A DNA stretch of 52,626 nucleotides. Origin: Bacillota bacterium. Its GTDB lineage: Bacteria; Bacillota; UBA4882; UBA8346. The DNA is taken from assembly GCA_023402395.1 (NCBI GenBank), contig JAEYGI010000014.1, positions 1-52,626 of the forward strand, in the 5' to 3' direction. The position numbers and the translations under genes were made by a program. Shown piece by piece: positions 50,177 through 52,626 of this stretch. Positions within the stretch are counted from its first letter, which is position 1, and every line of letters starts with the position of its first letter. The notes beneath the pieces are model-generated. The model worked only from the letters and a program-made list of their open reading frames with translations. It ran no database searches and was not told where the DNA came from.

Positions 50177-51664
50177 CTAATTCTTGATTAACTCGGGCTT
50201 TATTTCTTGTAACCCATCCAAAAGTTCCCGCGCTCCTTTATTGATCAACGCCTTCATCGAACCCGACGGAGTCAGCCCAAGCGGGCGAATAATGTCCGCA
50301 CTCCAAATAGGGTTCGAAGCGTCCGGACCGAACAATTCAAATTTGGCTTTATCCACTTGGTTCATCCCGATATCCATGAATACCCTGAGAAAGTACCCTC
50401 CGGTCTCACGCGCGCAAATCAGCGCTGTTTCTTCATCTTTCGTGGCGAGATTCCGGAAGACCGTCAGCTCAAACTCTTCGCGGATCGGTTTTGCGAAATC
50501 ATTTCCGATTTTGAGATCCCTAAGTCCGGACAATAGCAAATCCGTCGCTAAAAGTTCATCCACGTACCCGGTACCGGTGACGCTAGCAAAGATGGCACCT
50601 TCCGGTATCTCCGCTTTAAGTCGTTGAACTATGGCGGCCGCCTCCGAATCGTCAATATTAACCGGCCAAGCTCGGGTTGCTATCGGTTCCACCCAGGTGT
50701 CAAAGCGCACCCAAACCGTCAGTTGTTCACCGGTGAATTTAGTAATATCCAACCCCCTGATTCGCGACGACATTGTCCCGGCGACGATTCCTCCTAAAAC
50801 ACCGCCTCCAGTAGAAGTATTGAGTACATGGACTTGCGGAGCTCGCGAAACACCGGACATTACCAACCTGCCGATCGTCGGAATATTGGCGCCGGACCTC
50901 GTCTGAATTTCAGAAATCACCAGATCGATCAATCCCGGCTTACCGAGGCCTTCCGAACCAAGCGCCGTTTGAACCTGGCCAATTACAGCGGTTCCTTTTT
51001 CAATACATAGCTTTTCTTCAATCATCACATCCTCTTCAACTTCAAAGCGAACCTTTTCTCCCGCTATATTAAAAGAAGAGGAAATGTTCTCCAATAATGT
51101 CAGCCGAACCGGCGTATATTGAGGGATCTTTACGGCCGCAAAGCTGGGATCGGGAAGAGCCTCTATATCGGCGGTGAACATGGCACTTGCCTGGGATTCT
51201 TCTAAAATCCCCTGATACTTCTTTTCAATTATTTTATTCGCTTTACGAATATGCCTCGGTTTAGGCGATCTGCGGAACTTGACTTGATTCAACAGTTCCT
51301 CTCCTGCCTGGCCGGTTAGCAGCGAATAGAAGGCGTCTTTCTTAACCTCAAAATAATAGGTTTGTCCGGGCACTAGCTCAAATTCGTTAAACCGTCCCTG
51401 TTCCGAACCAAAGCTGTACCAAAACACATGTTTGCCGGGGTCAATCTCGATTTCCGTCGCGGTATTCCCAGATAGATTAGCCCCTAGCCGGTCATCGACA
51501 AAAACATATAGGCCGAAAACCGGTTGACCCCGTTGACAAATAAAAACCACCTTCGCCTTACCGGCCGGATTTTCAGCGCCGGTTGCCCGGGCCGGTAAAA
51601 CACAGGCAGCCGTCGCTAAAAAAATAAGGGTGGCCATGACCAAAATTCGCTTGAAATTGTTCAA
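50177..51664 (-). CDS. Secreted protein with N-terminal PEGA-like domain
   Basis: The product has 495 residues. The TTG at 51664 follows AAGGAGG by about 6 bases. The frame to 51721 has no such site. Residues 1-31 form a signal peptide (ILVMATLIFLATAACVLPARATG), and C18 in TAACVLP is not a clean lipobox. Residues about 35-110 look like a PEGA-type carbohydrate- or wall-associated strand module (VFVDDRLGANLSGNTATEIEIDPGKHVFWYSF). Next comes a region with IPQYTPVRLTLLENISSSFNIAGEKVRFEVEEDVMI and KGTAVIGQVQTALGS, resembling secretion-system or envelope proteins that stabilise surface structures. The C-terminal half has no known motif. Location: cell envelope. Function unknown. Confidence 0.78.
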   Translation of the reverse strand: MNNFKRILVMATLIFLATAACVLPARATGAENPAGKAKVVFICQRGQPVFGLYVFVDDRLGANLSGNTATEIEIDPGKHVFWYSFGSEQGRFNEFELVPGQTYYFEVKKDAFYSLLTGQAGEELLNQVKFRRSPKPRHIRKANKIIEKKYQGILEESQASAMFTADIEALPDPSFAAVKIPQYTPVRLTLLENISSSFNIAGEKVRFEVEEDVMIEEKLCIEKGTAVIGQVQTALGSEGLGKPGLIDLVISEIQTRSGANIPTIGRLVMSGVSRAPQVHVLNTSTGGGVLGGIVAGTMSSRIRGLDITKFTGEQLTVWVRFDTWVEPIATRAWPVNIDDSEAAAIVQRLKAEIPEGAIFASVTGTGYVDELLATDLLLSGLRDLKIGNDFAKPIREEFELTVFRNLATKDEETALICARETGGYFLRVFMDIGMNQVDKAKFELFGPDASNPIWSADIIRPLGLTPSGSMKALINKGARELLDGLQEIKPELIKN

Positions 51665-52180
51665 ATCGATCCTCCTTGAGCAAATCAAATCCACATCCCG
51701 CCAAACAAAAAACTCTATCACCCTTTCGCGAAGATCAAACCGCGCCCCGGCTCCAGAGTTCGTTGAACAGTACCATCAAGTTCATTGCCAACCAATAACC
51801 AGCCCGCATTCCAACCGGAGATAGGGACCCTGAAAAGCCGTAAATGTTCTATCGTTCTATAAAAGAAACAGGACAAGCCCCGGCCGGAGGTTGTGAAATA
51901 GTTATTTCGTCGCCGTGATTCAAAATCCTTCCTGATTTCGGTCAAAATAGAATCATAGTTATTATCCCTTTAAACATCGCCTTACCCTCATCGCCTTACC
52001 CTCATAACCCAAAATGAATTCCATTCTTGTCTTCCAAGCTGCTTGATATCCGTTTTAATAGCCGCTCATAGACCTTTGCATAACTATTGGCTCCCAAATA
52101 AACAAATCAAAAATCCGCGCAATTAAGTAAATCAGCTTAACCATCACTTCAAACAACACCGCCACCATCAAAAACCCCCG
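51665..52180. other. Intergenic stretch, possible gene debris
   Basis: A minus frame (51718-51945) ends SGWNAGWLLVGNELDGTVQ and similar, which looks protein-like, but its TTG start has no ribosome-binding site. It may be a remnant. No other feature is seen before the repeat array. Confidence 0.35.
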
Positions 52181-52507
52181 CTCCAACCGGTGGCGCCATA
52201 TTCCCAACTGATCCAACTCCCCAATCATCTGGAGCGGGTCTTCCCCTAACTGAAGGAACACTTTTTCCATCTGGAGCGGCTCTTCCTTCAAATGAAGCGA
52301 CAGTTCCTTCAAATGAAGCTCCAATTTTTCTAACTGAAGGAACTCTTCCTTCAAATGGAGATCTAATATATCCATCTGGAGAAACTCTTCCTTCAAATGA
52401 TCCTCCAACATTTCCATCTGGAGAAACAGTTCCTTCAAATGAAGATCTAATATATCCATGTGAAGCGGCTCCCGCTTCACATGGAGTTCCAATATTTCGA
52501 TGGGTCT
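52181..52507. repeat. Second copy of the 21-bp array family, core CTYCAnnTGRAG
   Basis: Sixteen cores start at 52181, 52202, 52223, 52244, 52265, 52286, 52307, 52328, 52349, 52370, 52391, 52412, 52433, 52454, 52475 and 52496, exactly 21 bp apart. CTTCAAATGAAG is at 52286, 52307 and 52433, and TTCCATCTGGAG at 52265 and 52412. The left end (CGCTCCAACCGGTGGCGCC) matches the left end of the 3032 array (CGCTCCAGCCGGCGGCGCC). The minus frame reads a coiled-coil-like peptide of 145 codons with no ribosome-binding site. Confidence 0.9.
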
Positions 52508-52626
52508 GTCAAAATATTTGTGTAAACACCAAATAAAATAAGATTACGAAAAGAATTAATTAAGATAAGAAAAGATTAACACGATCACCAAAGCGGATGG
52601 CAAGTTTGGAAATGATCAGCTGCCAA
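52503..52626. mobile_element. Possible insertion-sequence end, incomplete
   Basis: GGTCTGTCAAAATATTTGTG begins at 52503, exactly where the 21-bp array stops. It resembles the terminal inverted repeats of IS256-type elements (a CTGTCAAAA/TTTGTGTAAA pattern). Only 124 bases are in the window and no transposase is visible, so the call is weak. Confidence 0.3.

Noticed and set aside
51718..51945. Minus-strand frame of 75 codons
   Set aside because: The TTG start has no ribosome-binding site. Parts look protein-like, so it is mentioned as possible debris in the gap entry and not called as a gene.

Overview
The window looks like a chromosomal stretch from a moderately GC-rich member of the Bacillota (Firmicutes), probably a spore former or a close relative of one. 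The signs are a T-box leader in front of tyrS, two Spo0E-like phosphatases, a SleB-type LysM cell-wall hydrolase, an L,D-transpeptidase and a PBP1A-type synthase, together with strong GGAGG-like ribosome-binding sites and frequent GTG and TTG starts. A deep Bacillota lineage such as Limnochordia/Hydrogenispora is my guess and cannot be proven from the sequence alone. No rRNA, CRISPR array, prophage or complete insertion sequence is visible.

Layout. 1-2525 is the N-terminal part of a secreted RHS/YD-repeat protein that runs off the left edge. 3032-3589 is a degenerate 21-bp tandem array downstream of an IlvD/Edd dehydratase (3767-5503). 5.8-9 kb holds a small membrane protein, ApbE, a CheY-like regulator and a small anchored protein. 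9.1-11.9 kb is an FMN riboswitch with its terminator followed by an ATPase-permease-binding protein operon, a RibXY-type flavin importer by context. 12.2-22.3 kb is a housekeeping and signalling block: a PAS-GGDEF-HD-GYP protein, serC, a pyruvate-oxidase-like TPP enzyme, an ArsR regulator, a GAF-GGDEF cyclase, rhomboid, MutT and T-box-tyrS. 22.9-27.6 kb is a minus-strand operon: MarR, arylsulfotransferase-like protein, and a NitT/TauT/SsuABC-type importer. 27.9-29.7 kb has a ferritin-like protein, Ohr and a secreted protein. 29.9-31.6 kb is a repeat-rich accessory patch with gene debris, a small ORF and tRNA-Leu(CAG). 31.7-46.2 kb has an aminotransferase, DUF1992, murI, rmuC, PBP1A, a GH1 glucosidase, the LysM hydrolase, an EamA exporter, an L,D-transpeptidase and dinB. 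46.6-48.7 kb has two Spo0E-like genes among three micro-ORFs. The right end has a 5'-nucleotidase, a secreted PEGA-like protein and a second copy of the 21-bp array.

The most unusual content is non-genic. Four separate intergenic arrays (3032-3589, 22383-22634, 31331-31553, 52181-52507) have three unrelated sequences but the same strict 21-bp period, with a dyad-symmetric core in most units. In at least one of them both halves of the dyad change together. A second layer is a modular family of nested-hairpin elements (A, B and C modules at 22648, 30373, 39537 and 40097, plus a deleted relic at 6165). A third is a 150-198 bp MITE-like element (7968 and 35510). Several genes or gene remnants abut these elements, so they appear to have shaped the locus.

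All calls rest on reading the sequence and recalling family motifs. No database search was run.
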